From Lachnospiraceae bacterium (GTDB lineage: Bacteria; Bacillota; Clostridia; Lachnospirales; Lachnospiraceae), in the NCBI GenBank assembly GCA_022781985.1, contig JALESH010000050.1, positions 1 through 64,000 on the forward strand: a stretch of 64,000 bases of DNA, written 5' to 3'. Shown piece by piece: positions 1 through 8,295 of this stretch. Position numbers and translations under genes: made by a program. The notes beneath the pieces were generated by a model that was given only the letters and a program-made list of their open reading frames with translations, did no database searches and was not told the origin of the DNA. Numbering within the stretch: position 1 is the first letter of the stretch; each line of letters opens with the position of its first letter.

Positions 1-608
1 CCTTCGGGACAATCCAATAAAACATCTCTTAATACCGGTTTATATTCATGTGGCTTAGGGAATTTATACTCTGTCTTATCTACCAGATCGTTTCTAATTC
101 CGATTGTAATCAATCGTTCTCTTTTCTGCGGTGCACCATAATCCCAAGCATTCAAAACTTGCTTAACAATTGTATAACCTGCGTTAGCAAAAATTTCGAG
201 CATTGTAGCATATGTTTTTCCCCTATCATGTGTCAACAATCCTCTAACATTTTCAAAAAGAAACATCTTGGGCTGTAACTTTTCCAAAAACAACGCATAA
301 TGATAAAACAATGTTCCTCTTGCGTCTTCAAGACCTAATCTCTTTCCTGCATAAGAAAATGCCTGGCAAGGTGCTCCTCCGGATAACAAGTCTAATTCAC
401 CTGACTTAATACCAAAATATTCTTCTAAGTCTAATGCAGAGATATTTGCAATATCATCATGAATAACATTCCAATTAGGACGGTTTTTCTTTAAAGTGTC
501 AGCCGCATCCTTATCATATTCTATTAATCCAATTGTGTCGAAGCCCGCCTTTTCAACTCCTAGTGCCAATCCACCGGCTCCTGCAAACAGTTCTATTGAT
601 GTGTACAT
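1..608 (-). CDS. DNA (cytosine-5-)-methyltransferase, partial (C-terminal part beyond left edge)
   Basis: Reverse strand reads MYTSIELFAGAGGLALGVEKAGF... with LLSGGAPCQAFSYAGKRLG (catalytic PCQ motif) and ENVRGL; open to window edge, so absent from the ORF track. Confidence 0.93.
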   Translation of the reverse strand, partial: MYTSIELFAGAGGLALGVEKAGFDTIGLIEYDKDAADTLKKNRPNWNVIHDDIANISALDLEEYFGIKSGELDLLSGGAPCQAFSYAGKRLGLEDARGTLFYHYALFLEKLQPKMFLFENVRGLLTHDRGKTYATMLEIFANAGYTIVKQVLNAWDYGAPQKRERLITIGIRNDLVDKTEYKFPKPHEYKPVLRDVLLDCPE

Positions 609-638
609 TTTTTCATCCTATCTTTCATTTATTATTCC

Positions 639-851
639 TTACGGGCTAACTTCATCTACCAATTCCATAATATCATCAAGCTGACAATCAAGTGCTTTAC
701 AAATCTTACATAATGCTTCCGTAGAAACATTGTCATTTTTACCCATTTTTGCAATTACATTTGTTGTTACTCCTGCCTTTTCTCTCAGTTGTGATCTACT
801 CATATTTAGGTCAATTAGTAACTTCCATAATTTATTATAATTCACTTTCAT
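639..851 (-). CDS. XRE/Cro-CI type small HTH regulator
   Basis: MKVNYNKLWKLLIDLNMSRSQLREKAGVTTNVIAKMGKNDNVSTEALCKICKALDCQLDDIMEL; start placed at internal ATG; immediately upstream of the methyltransferase on the same strand. Confidence 0.85.
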   Translation of the reverse strand: MKVNYNKLWKLLIDLNMSRSQLREKAGVTTNVIAKMGKNDNVSTEALCKICKALDCQLDDIMELVDEVSP

Positions 852-896
852 AGCTTTGCCTTTCCATACAAATATGCACATTACCATTGTAAATAA

Positions 897-925
897 ATTA
901 TAACAGACGATTTTGAATTATTCAA
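897..925 (-). promoter_or_regulatory. Sigma-A-like promoter with overlapping palindrome upstream of XRE/methyltransferase
   Basis: Minus strand TTGAAT-N17-TATAAT (-35 at 920..925, -10 at 897..902); perfect palindrome TTGAAT-A-ATTCAA at 913..925 overlaps the -35. Confidence 0.6.
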
Positions 926-971
926 TTCAATTTTGATTTTCTCAATATATCAACATATTATTTCCTAACAT

Positions 972-1003
972 CAGAAGCAGAGGCGTGTCACGCCCCTGCT
1001 TCA
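972..1003. repeat. Imperfect 12-bp inverted repeat (hairpin)
   Basis: GAAGCAGaGGCG TGTCA CGCCcCTGCTTC; one mismatch in the stem, no clear T-tract on either side. Confidence 0.55.
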
Positions 1004-1137
1004 TGATCCTCAAAAACTAAATTGGCAAGCAGTGCATCTGTCATACAGATTACAACATTTAATCCAGCCTTATCCAATCCAATATCTAATCCCATAGCCC
1101 CGGAAAACAAAGAAATGAAAAAGTTGAATATCAGCTT
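988..1137 (-). pseudogene. Remnant of a C5-cytosine methyltransferase N-terminus
   Basis: Reverse strand translates as KLIFNFFISLFSGAMGLDIGLDKAGLNVVICMTDALLANLVFEDHEAGA*; ISLFSGAMGLDIGLDKAG matches the AdoMet-binding motif I of C5-MTases, and the frame then stops. Confidence 0.65.
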
Positions 1138-1153
1138 TCAAAGCTGGGATTCC

Positions 1154-2575
1154 TTATCGGAGTGCTCCCCTCAGCTTTTCTCCGACACTCCTCATCCCTA
1201 TCCTTCCTATATCGCCCAGACTGAGCTGCAGGCGCCTGCAAACGCTCAGGGGCCACTTCCAGTCGTTATAGCAGGCCTGGACCAGTCCCTGAACCGCTAC
1301 GATCCCCAATATTCCTGCCTGGGTGCAGGTGGCCAGCAGGAAGGAACAAAGCATCACAGCTGCCCCGGAAAAGAACTCCCCCTTCATGTATGGCACTTCA
1401 TTTCCCATCCCGATATACAGGCTGAAACAGATCTGATTATACTGAAGGAAGAAGCCGGCCGCAGCCAGGGCAAGGGCAGGCAGCTCCAGCAGCCTGGTAT
1501 TGGCCCCGATCCATGCCAGCAGGGGATTGGCCAGGAAAAGCAGTGCAGGAGCCGCCAGCCCGAAGGTACACCAGAACACTGCCACCGCAGCAGAAAACAG
1601 AGTCTTCTCCTTCTCCCTGTTCTTTTCCACCTTGGCACTGCTGATGGAGGGCACCACTGCCTGCAGATAAATCATGGCAATGGAGGAGATGGCCTGCAGG
1701 GCCTGTACCGTCAGACCATAACAGGCTGACACCTCCAGGGAGAGAAAGGTGGAGCAGATGAGGATGTTGCCCTGAGTGGACATGTACCTTCCTACAGCCA
1801 CCAGCCCCAGCTTTCTTGCGTTGAACCACAGCACTCCCAGTACCTTCTTCTGAGTCATCTCCCCGCTGGCCTCCATAACATCCCTCCTCCAGTGCCTGTA
1901 ATAATGCACATAGGTCATGATACAGATCAAAGCATTGCCCAGGACAAAGCCGCAGGCCAATGCCATAATCCCATAGCCTGCAAAGACACCTGCAATGGAA
2001 AAAATAAGCTGAAGCCCCCGTCCTATGGCATAGCTGCGCTGTACCTCAGCGATAGAGCCCACTCCCTTCAGGAAGGCGGGGAGGAAAATCATAAAAACAT
2101 TAAGTGCGATTCCAAAGGAATATATCACCCAGGCGGCAATATACTCTGTCCTGAAATAGGACTGGGTAATGTATTTTATATAAGGTATCCCTACCAGGAT
2201 TAATAACGCAAAAAAAACGGCAGCCATAGTCCCGTATAGCTTTCTTGCCGTTTTATATAGGCTCTTCAGCAGGCCGTAGTTACACCCTGCTTCCTTTTCT
2301 CTCTCATTGGTTATGATCCCTTCTTTCAGAAGCTCCCTGGCTCCGCCCATGCAGTATGCTGCATTTCTCATGAGCAGAGGGGAAAATCCCGTGTCGAAGA
2401 AATTAATCAGTGTAAATATACTGGTAAACGTATACCACAGCCCCAGCTCATATGAGCTGAGCTTGACGGAAATGACAGGTGTCAGCAATATGTGGACACC
2501 ATAATTTACGATCTGACCCATATAGGACCAGATGATATCCCATTTCCGCAGCTCCTTATTTCCTGTCTTATTCAT
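1154..2575 (-). CDS. Wzx-like polysaccharide flippase (multi-TM)
   Basis: 473 aa, IWSYMGQIVNYGVHILLTPVISVKLSSYELGLWYTFTSI..., typical oligosaccharide flippase N-terminus and repeated TM segments. Confidence 0.82.
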   Translation of the reverse strand: MNKTGNKELRKWDIIWSYMGQIVNYGVHILLTPVISVKLSSYELGLWYTFTSIFTLINFFDTGFSPLLMRNAAYCMGGARELLKEGIITNEREKEAGCNYGLLKSLYKTARKLYGTMAAVFFALLILVGIPYIKYITQSYFRTEYIAAWVIYSFGIALNVFMIFLPAFLKGVGSIAEVQRSYAIGRGLQLIFSIAGVFAGYGIMALACGFVLGNALICIMTYVHYYRHWRRDVMEASGEMTQKKVLGVLWFNARKLGLVAVGRYMSTQGNILICSTFLSLEVSACYGLTVQALQAISSIAMIYLQAVVPSISSAKVEKNREKEKTLFSAAVAVFWCTFGLAAPALLFLANPLLAWIGANTRLLELPALALAAAGFFLQYNQICFSLYIGMGNEVPYMKGEFFSGAAVMLCSFLLATCTQAGILGIVAVQGLVQACYNDWKWPLSVCRRLQLSLGDIGRIGMRSVGEKLRGALR

Positions 2576-3695
2576 TGCATCCCACCAGCTTTTCGATCTC
2601 CTCCCGCATTCTGTCCCAGGAGTACTTATATTCCTCCTGCCTTATGTTTTGCTGCATCCTTTCGATATCCGTGTCAGTAAAGAACCGTACTACGGCCTCA
2701 CCCAGGGCAGTATCGTCTCCCTGGGGAACCACATAACCGGTTTTTCCGTCCAACACTACCTCCGGGAGCCCGCCTACATCCGTTGCTACGATGGGCATAT
2801 CAAAGCCATAGGCAATCTGGGCGATTCCGCTCTGGGTTGCTGACTCATAGGGAAGCACCGCCAGGTCTGCCGCTGCAAAATACTGTTCTACCTCCTGATC
2901 CGGAATATAGCCCTCTACTATCTTTACATAGGGCGCTATCTTTTTCTCCCTGATCAGATCCATATATTCCTGCCTGTCATCGCCAAAGTCCCCTACCACC
3001 AGCAGCCTGATATCCGGCACCTTCTCCCGGACAGCCGGAAGAGCCCTCAGAATATGCCGCAGTCCCTTGTAGGGCCTGACGTAGCCGAAAAAGAGCATCA
3101 CCTTCTCCTCTCCGCCTATGGAAAGCTGCCTGCGGGCCTCTTCCCTGGTCATATTCTTCATTTTAAAAGCATTGTAGGTGGGATGGAATACCCTGCTGTA
3201 GGCTGCAGAGGGCTTCAATGCAAGCAGATCCTCCTCATCCCTGCGAGACTGCACCAGATAATAGTCCATTCCCCGCAAAGAAAGACCCGTCAGAAACTTG
3301 TCCAACGGGAATCTTTCATGGGGAAATACATTGTGGCAGACCATTAGCTTCCTGCACCTGCCCAAGCATTTCCGGAGCAGAAAATAGCAGGGGGCAAAAT
3401 AGGGATGCCACCACTGCAGAATGACCAGATCCGGCTTCAGCTTCCGTATTTTAGACGCAGACCATATGATATTAAAGGGATTGGCTGTATTCAGCCAGTA
3501 TTTTGTATCCTCTACCTTAAAACATTCATTGGTATAATCCCTCTGCTCTTTTCTAAAGAGCAGCCTGGGATACTGCATCTTATAAGATACCATATGTGTG
3601 TCATGCTTCTTCCTCAAAGCCCTGCACATCATTCCGGTGTAATGGGATATCCCTCCCTTATACGGATATACCGGTCCAATCATTACGATATTCAT
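2568..3695 (-). CDS. GT4 family glycosyltransferase
   Basis: VYPYKGGISHYTGMMCRAL..., FFGYVRPYKGLRHILRAL, AVLPYESATQSGIAQIAYGFDMPIVATDVGGLPE. Confidence 0.9.
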   Translation of the reverse strand: MNIVMIGPVYPYKGGISHYTGMMCRALRKKHDTHMVSYKMQYPRLLFRKEQRDYTNECFKVEDTKYWLNTANPFNIIWSASKIRKLKPDLVILQWWHPYFAPCYFLLRKCLGRCRKLMVCHNVFPHERFPLDKFLTGLSLRGMDYYLVQSRRDEEDLLALKPSAAYSRVFHPTYNAFKMKNMTREEARRQLSIGGEEKVMLFFGYVRPYKGLRHILRALPAVREKVPDIRLLVVGDFGDDRQEYMDLIREKKIAPYVKIVEGYIPDQEVEQYFAAADLAVLPYESATQSGIAQIAYGFDMPIVATDVGGLPEVVLDGKTGYVVPQGDDTALGEAVVRFFTDTDIERMQQNIRQEEYKYSWDRMREEIEKLVGCNE

Positions 3696-3738
3696 TGTCT
3701 ATCTCCATTCTTTCCTTCAGATAGATCTATCATACCAC

Positions 3739-5193
3739 TTACTTATACTTCTGGTCAAATATTGTGAGCATTTTTGCACATTCCGCTCTGGTAGCCTCAC
3801 CCTTGGGATCCAGACGGTAACCTCCGCCTGCATTAGGCTTGCCGCTGATCAGGCCTTCCGCCGTTGCCCACTGCATATATTCCTTTGCCCAGTTGCCGAC
3901 TGAGGATTGGTCGGTAAAGGAATCCAATGACTTGCGGGCACTCACATCCTTTCCGCTGGACTTGGCATATTCATAGAGCATCTTGGCGATCTGTTCACGG
4001 GTAATGTTCCTTTCTACCCCATAGCTGCCGTCACCCATTCCGCTCACGATCTTCTTATCATTTGCCCAGATGACTGCCTTGCTGTAGTACTGTTTATCCT
4101 TTACATCGGAAAACCTGTTGCTGAAGCTTGTTGCCGGGCTGTTGGCCATACGATAGAGCACTGTGGCAAACATGGCTCTGTTGAGCGGATCATCAGGCTT
4201 GAACCAGTTGGTTCCGGAGATTCCATTCATGATTCCATTGGAATATACATATTTTGTATTCACATATTTCCAGTTGTTTGTATCGATCAGGATATCTGAG
4301 AACGGGAAATCCAGGTCAGTCTGAGGAGAAACAGCAAAGATACAGGTGGCTGCCTTTCCTCCTACCTGAGCCGTGATATAAGCTATCCCATTGCCCTTGG
4401 CAGCCACACCGCCTGTATGGCTGCTGTAGAGGCCCTCATAGGCAACTACTGCCGCCTCATTGGTAGAACTCCATTTCACCATGGGGTCATCTGTTGTATC
4501 TGCCGGGCTGAGCGTCACCTTTACTTCCATCTCCTGCTCTGCCCTCATCTGCTTACCGGTGGTATTCATCGATATGCTCTGGAGCGGAATACGGTCATTC
4601 ACTACCTGGAACTGGAAGCTGGTTCTGGAATTGGGTGTTTCCGTATAAGCTCCATTGATATAGCTCAGGGCCCAGCATTCCACCGTATAGGTACCCGGAT
4701 CAAATGCCTCGGTGTTCAGCCCCAGGGTCTGCACCCAAAAGCCCTTCTGGCCGGGGAAATATTTGGGCACATCACCCAGAACCTGTCCATTAGTCCCCGC
4801 ACCCTGATATAGTTTGATGATATACTGGTCTGCTGAACTTCCCCTGCTGTAAAGATTAAAGTAGAGCTTGGTTTTTTCCCCTCTCCAAAGCTTCCTTCCC
4901 TTCATTTCGGTATAAGGCCAGATAAGACCGTAATCCTGTGTATTCTTTAATGCCTGCTCCTCCCCGGCCTCTGCCTCAAGCCTGTTTACCTCCGGTGTCC
5001 ATCCGGGCGCAGAAGCCGCCGGCTCTAAGCCGGCATCGAATACAAGCCCTCCTAATGCTTCCTCCCCTTCATTTTCCTCTGTAATGGCAAGGGGGGATAT
5101 GGCAGTCTGGCTGCTTTCGCTTGCAAAAACTGCAGTCGGCGCCTGAAATGCCATGACTGCTGCCAGCAGTCCTGTGATGATTCTCTTTTTCAT
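3739..5193 (-). CDS. Secreted protein with Big2-like domain and three C-terminal SLH motifs
   Basis: Signal peptide MKKRIITGLLAAVMAFQAPTAVFA; IPLQSISMNTTGKQM...VKWSSTNEAAV (Ig-like); SLH blocks FPFSDILIDTNNWKYVNTKYVYSNGIMNGI, FSDVKDKQYYSKAVIWANDKKIVSG, GYRLDPKGEATRAECAKML. Start chosen after AGGAGA RBS. Confidence 0.88.
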   Translation of the reverse strand: MKKRIITGLLAAVMAFQAPTAVFASESSQTAISPLAITEENEGEEALGGLVFDAGLEPAASAPGWTPEVNRLEAEAGEEQALKNTQDYGLIWPYTEMKGRKLWRGEKTKLYFNLYSRGSSADQYIIKLYQGAGTNGQVLGDVPKYFPGQKGFWVQTLGLNTEAFDPGTYTVECWALSYINGAYTETPNSRTSFQFQVVNDRIPLQSISMNTTGKQMRAEQEMEVKVTLSPADTTDDPMVKWSSTNEAAVVAYEGLYSSHTGGVAAKGNGIAYITAQVGGKAATCIFAVSPQTDLDFPFSDILIDTNNWKYVNTKYVYSNGIMNGISGTNWFKPDDPLNRAMFATVLYRMANSPATSFSNRFSDVKDKQYYSKAVIWANDKKIVSGMGDGSYGVERNITREQIAKMLYEYAKSSGKDVSARKSLDSFTDQSSVGNWAKEYMQWATAEGLISGKPNAGGGYRLDPKGEATRAECAKMLTIFDQKYK

Positions 5194-5247
5194 TGTTCTC
5201 TCCTTTCTCATGAATCATTAATACATGTGAAACAATTTGCTTTACGT

Positions 5248-5276
5248 ATTGTATCATGGTTTCTCTACTTTGTATA
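5248..5276 (-). promoter_or_regulatory. Putative promoter for the SLH gene at 3739..5193
   Basis: Minus strand TATACA-N17-TACAAT (-35 at 5271..5276, -10 at 5248..5253). Confidence 0.5.
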
Positions 5277-5309
5277 GTAAAATTATTCCATAAATATACA
5301 ATGCAAAAC

Positions 5310-5344
5310 AGAGAGACGGGAGAAATGCCTCTCCCTGCCTCTCT
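5310..5344 (-). terminator. Putative rho-independent terminator after the DUF5722-SLH gene
   Basis: Minus strand AGAGAGGCAGGGAGA-loop-TCTCCCGTCTCTCT followed by GTTTTGC, just downstream of the stop at 5367. Confidence 0.5.
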
Positions 5345-5366
5345 GCATATAAATTTATAAAACTAT

Positions 5367-8258
5367 TTATTTATCGGCATATTTATTCTGAAACCGCATC
5401 AGCATCGCCGCACACTCAGCCCGTGTTGCCTCTCCCTTGGGATCCAGACGGTAGCTTCTGTCATCATTGGGCTTACCGGTGATCATACCCACTGCAGTTG
5501 CCCACTGGAGATATTGCTCCGCCCATGGACTCACCTTTTGCCTGTCCGTAAAACCGGTCAGCTCTTTTTTCTGGCTCACATCGTAGCCGGCCGCCTTGTC
5601 TGCGTACTCATACAGCATCTTGGCAATCTGATCACGAGTGATATTTTGCTCTACACCAAAGGTTCCATCCAGGTAACCGGAGACGATCCCCTTCTGGCTG
5701 GCCCAGATAATGGCCTTGCTGTACCACTTTCCATCTGCCACATCCGAAAATTTCTTGGTGTACTTCACTCCCGGCTCTCCTGCCATACGGTAGAGAACCG
5801 TAGCAAACATGCCTCTGGTAAGGGGCCTGTCGGGGTCAAAGCGGGTAGTGGCTGTGATACCGTTCATAATTTTGTTCTCATATACATATTTTATACTTTC
5901 GTATTTCCAGTTTCCCGGGATCACCAGCACATCGGAAAAGGCAAAGAGCACCGCCTCCGGATTCAGCGTGGCATCCCAGGGAAGCTCCGAGCTGCTTCCT
6001 ATGGTCTCTGCACACTGCAGATCATAAATGGTAAAGGTTCCGTCAAAGGATTTGGCCTGGCCGTATTCCTGAACCCATACCTCGATCCTGTCTATGGAAT
6101 TCCTGTACTCCCAATCCTTCAGCCTGACACAGAGGTTATAATCCCTGTTCACATCCAGAATGACGTTGCTGTCATTTATATTGTTGCCGCTGAATACCCT
6201 GATCCTAGTCAGCAGCTTGTCATTGCTTCCCCCTGCATCCTTGGGCTGGAAGCTGATGGTGAAGCCCAGATAGGGTCTCGCATTCAGATTCAGCGGGGAA
6301 GTCGGTTCATACTTCAGTCCCTGGTAGCTGAGGTGATAGGCATAGGGATTTGTCACTGCAACCCCTCTGGGGAAGTAAGAATTATTGTAGCCATGAATGC
6401 CGATTCCATGGGTGTTGTGCTGGTTGACCCAGGTGCCCTGCATATCAGCCGCTATCATGCTTCTGTTGCCGGCCTTGGACCAGTCGTCCAGATTCACGAT
6501 GCCTCCCATCTCAATACTCCGCATGCTGTTGAATTTGGCAGCATTGAAGCCGGGCACCACACTTGCCCAGTCAGAGATTCCCAGGACAGATTTTGCAAAT
6601 CCGGTTACTGTCAGGGACTCCTTCGTATCCATATACTTAAAAATATTATAGGCAAGCTTTTTTGATTTGGCAAAGTTGCTCTGACTGCAGTTCCACAGCC
6701 CAAACTTAAAATAGGGGCTGCCCTCTTCTGCGTCCACATGGGCCCGGAGAAGGAAGGCATCAATATCCGGATTCATCTCAGCCTTGTAGTAGGCCAGAGC
6801 AATGTTGGCAGCCTGAGTAGTCTCCGTTGCCCCCGAATTGGACACAGAGGTCCAGCCCTGCTCAGCCAGGATGACGGAACGCACAGCGCCTGATGCAGTC
6901 TTCAGATTGGCCGTATTCAGATAGTCTGTCAGCACATTGATATTCTTCATGGTAATAATCGGCGTATTCCACTGGTCAGTTACATGTCCAGCATCCAGAG
7001 GTTTTCCATACTGATCCACCATGGAGGTGCCGTCCTTCAGGATACTGCTGGTGCTGATGGGATGGGAGTAGGCATGATAGGCTACCCCCCAGTTGAAGTT
7101 CCCCTCTGACTTGGACAGGCTATTGAAGGTTTCCAGAAAGCCTCTTCCGCCGTAATCCGTCAGGGTATCCGCCGTCATCCAGCGTCCCTGCAGAGGTATG
7201 TATACATTGGCTGCCGCATTCCCGCTGCGGATAGCGTTGTAAGCAATACGGAAGGTCTTGTAGTACTCCCTTACAAAGCTGTCCCTGTCCTTGGCTCCCA
7301 TATAATAATACTGAAGATTGTCGTTGACCTCGTTACCGATGATCCAGTTGGTGACCTTGCCCACATTGGGATCCGTACCGTTATAACGGGATGCCAGATA
7401 GCTCAGGGTAGCCTGGATATAGCCTGCCCCTGTAGCATCCTGTGTATTCCAGGCATAGCCGAAGGTGCCTGGCCTGTATTCCACACCGGGGCAGATCAGA
7501 AACTCATATCCGCCCCTGTGCTCGCTCAGGAGAGCCACAGTAATCTGTGTACCCGTATCATAGAGAGTGCCTAGCAGACTGTCAAAATCCTGAATGATAC
7601 TGTCCGTAAAATAATACCGTTTCCCGCCATAATCATAATAATAAGCCGTAGGATGCAGGCTGATGACCTCCTGCAGTACAATATTAAAGAAGGCATGGCT
7701 TACTCCCAGATCCTCCACATCAGGCAGAATGTTGTTAACAACCTGAATGCCCTTTTTGGAGTTGCCGCCCTGCCCTGTCAGTGCGCCGAGGGCGGGAACC
7801 TCCTCCTCTGCCAGAGCCTCCGGGTTGGTGATCCAGGCCAGGTTCGATATAGGAGTATACTTCCCCTCTTCTCCTGCAGCTATTACAAATCTGGAGCAGA
7901 GAAGGCTCTCTGCCCCCTCCTGCAGACCTGCCTCCAGCACATAGGTACTCTGTCCCGCCCGGCTGTCTGCCGCCGCGATGGGAGAATGTCCCTCCAGGGA
8001 GTCCTCATAGACCGGCAAGGCAAAGAGATAAAGCCTTTCAGGCAAAGCCTGCTCTGTGTCAAAGCTTGCCTCTACCCTGACCCTCTCCCTGTCCGTACCG
8101 GCTATGGTACAGGAATCAATCCGGCAGGCGGTTTCCCCCTCTGCGCTGATCTGCTGCGCTGCTGCCCCACCGGCTCTCTCCAGCTCCGCCCCATGAGCCT
8201 TTCCGGCCGAAGCCAGGAGGAAGGCTGCTGTCACTGCCATTAACAGTCCTCTTTTCAT
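5367..8258 (-). CDS. Secreted DUF5722-like (putative glycoside hydrolase-fold) protein with C-terminal SLH motifs
   Basis: 963 aa; signal peptide; TIM-barrel-like segments (NWIIGNEVNDNLQYYYMG, VILAEQGWTS, FLLRAHVDAEEG); SLH triplet ending RLDPKGEATRAECAAMLMRFQNKY. Confidence 0.72.
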   Translation of the reverse strand: MKRGLLMAVTAAFLLASAGKAHGAELERAGGAAAQQISAEGETACRIDSCTIAGTDRERVRVEASFDTEQALPERLYLFALPVYEDSLEGHSPIAAADSRAGQSTYVLEAGLQEGAESLLCSRFVIAAGEEGKYTPISNLAWITNPEALAEEEVPALGALTGQGGNSKKGIQVVNNILPDVEDLGVSHAFFNIVLQEVISLHPTAYYYDYGGKRYYFTDSIIQDFDSLLGTLYDTGTQITVALLSEHRGGYEFLICPGVEYRPGTFGYAWNTQDATGAGYIQATLSYLASRYNGTDPNVGKVTNWIIGNEVNDNLQYYYMGAKDRDSFVREYYKTFRIAYNAIRSGNAAANVYIPLQGRWMTADTLTDYGGRGFLETFNSLSKSEGNFNWGVAYHAYSHPISTSSILKDGTSMVDQYGKPLDAGHVTDQWNTPIITMKNINVLTDYLNTANLKTASGAVRSVILAEQGWTSVSNSGATETTQAANIALAYYKAEMNPDIDAFLLRAHVDAEEGSPYFKFGLWNCSQSNFAKSKKLAYNIFKYMDTKESLTVTGFAKSVLGISDWASVVPGFNAAKFNSMRSIEMGGIVNLDDWSKAGNRSMIAADMQGTWVNQHNTHGIGIHGYNNSYFPRGVAVTNPYAYHLSYQGLKYEPTSPLNLNARPYLGFTISFQPKDAGGSNDKLLTRIRVFSGNNINDSNVILDVNRDYNLCVRLKDWEYRNSIDRIEVWVQEYGQAKSFDGTFTIYDLQCAETIGSSSELPWDATLNPEAVLFAFSDVLVIPGNWKYESIKYVYENKIMNGITATTRFDPDRPLTRGMFATVLYRMAGEPGVKYTKKFSDVADGKWYSKAIIWASQKGIVSGYLDGTFGVEQNITRDQIAKMLYEYADKAAGYDVSQKKELTGFTDRQKVSPWAEQYLQWATAVGMITGKPNDDRSYRLDPKGEATRAECAAMLMRFQNKYADK

Positions 8259-8295
8259 ACCAATTTCTTCCTTTCTCGTTTGTTTTTATCTTTGA

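Noticed and set aside
972-1003. Inverted repeat as a rho-independent terminator
   Set aside because: Stem is good but neither strand has an adjacent T-tract; listed only as a repeat.
1-1140. Complete restriction-modification system
   Set aside because: Only regulator, partial MTase and a remnant are visible; no endonuclease in the window.
1022-1729. 235-aa plus-strand ORF across the flippase 3' end
   Set aside because: Antisense to a clear Wzx-like gene and to the MTase remnant; no domain.
3720-3731. 12-bp palindrome GATAGATCTATC between SLH gene and GT4
   Set aside because: Short, isolated, no flanking structure to support a function.
5514-6665. 383-aa plus-strand ORF
   Set aside because: Antisense to the DUF5722-SLH gene; composition not protein-like.
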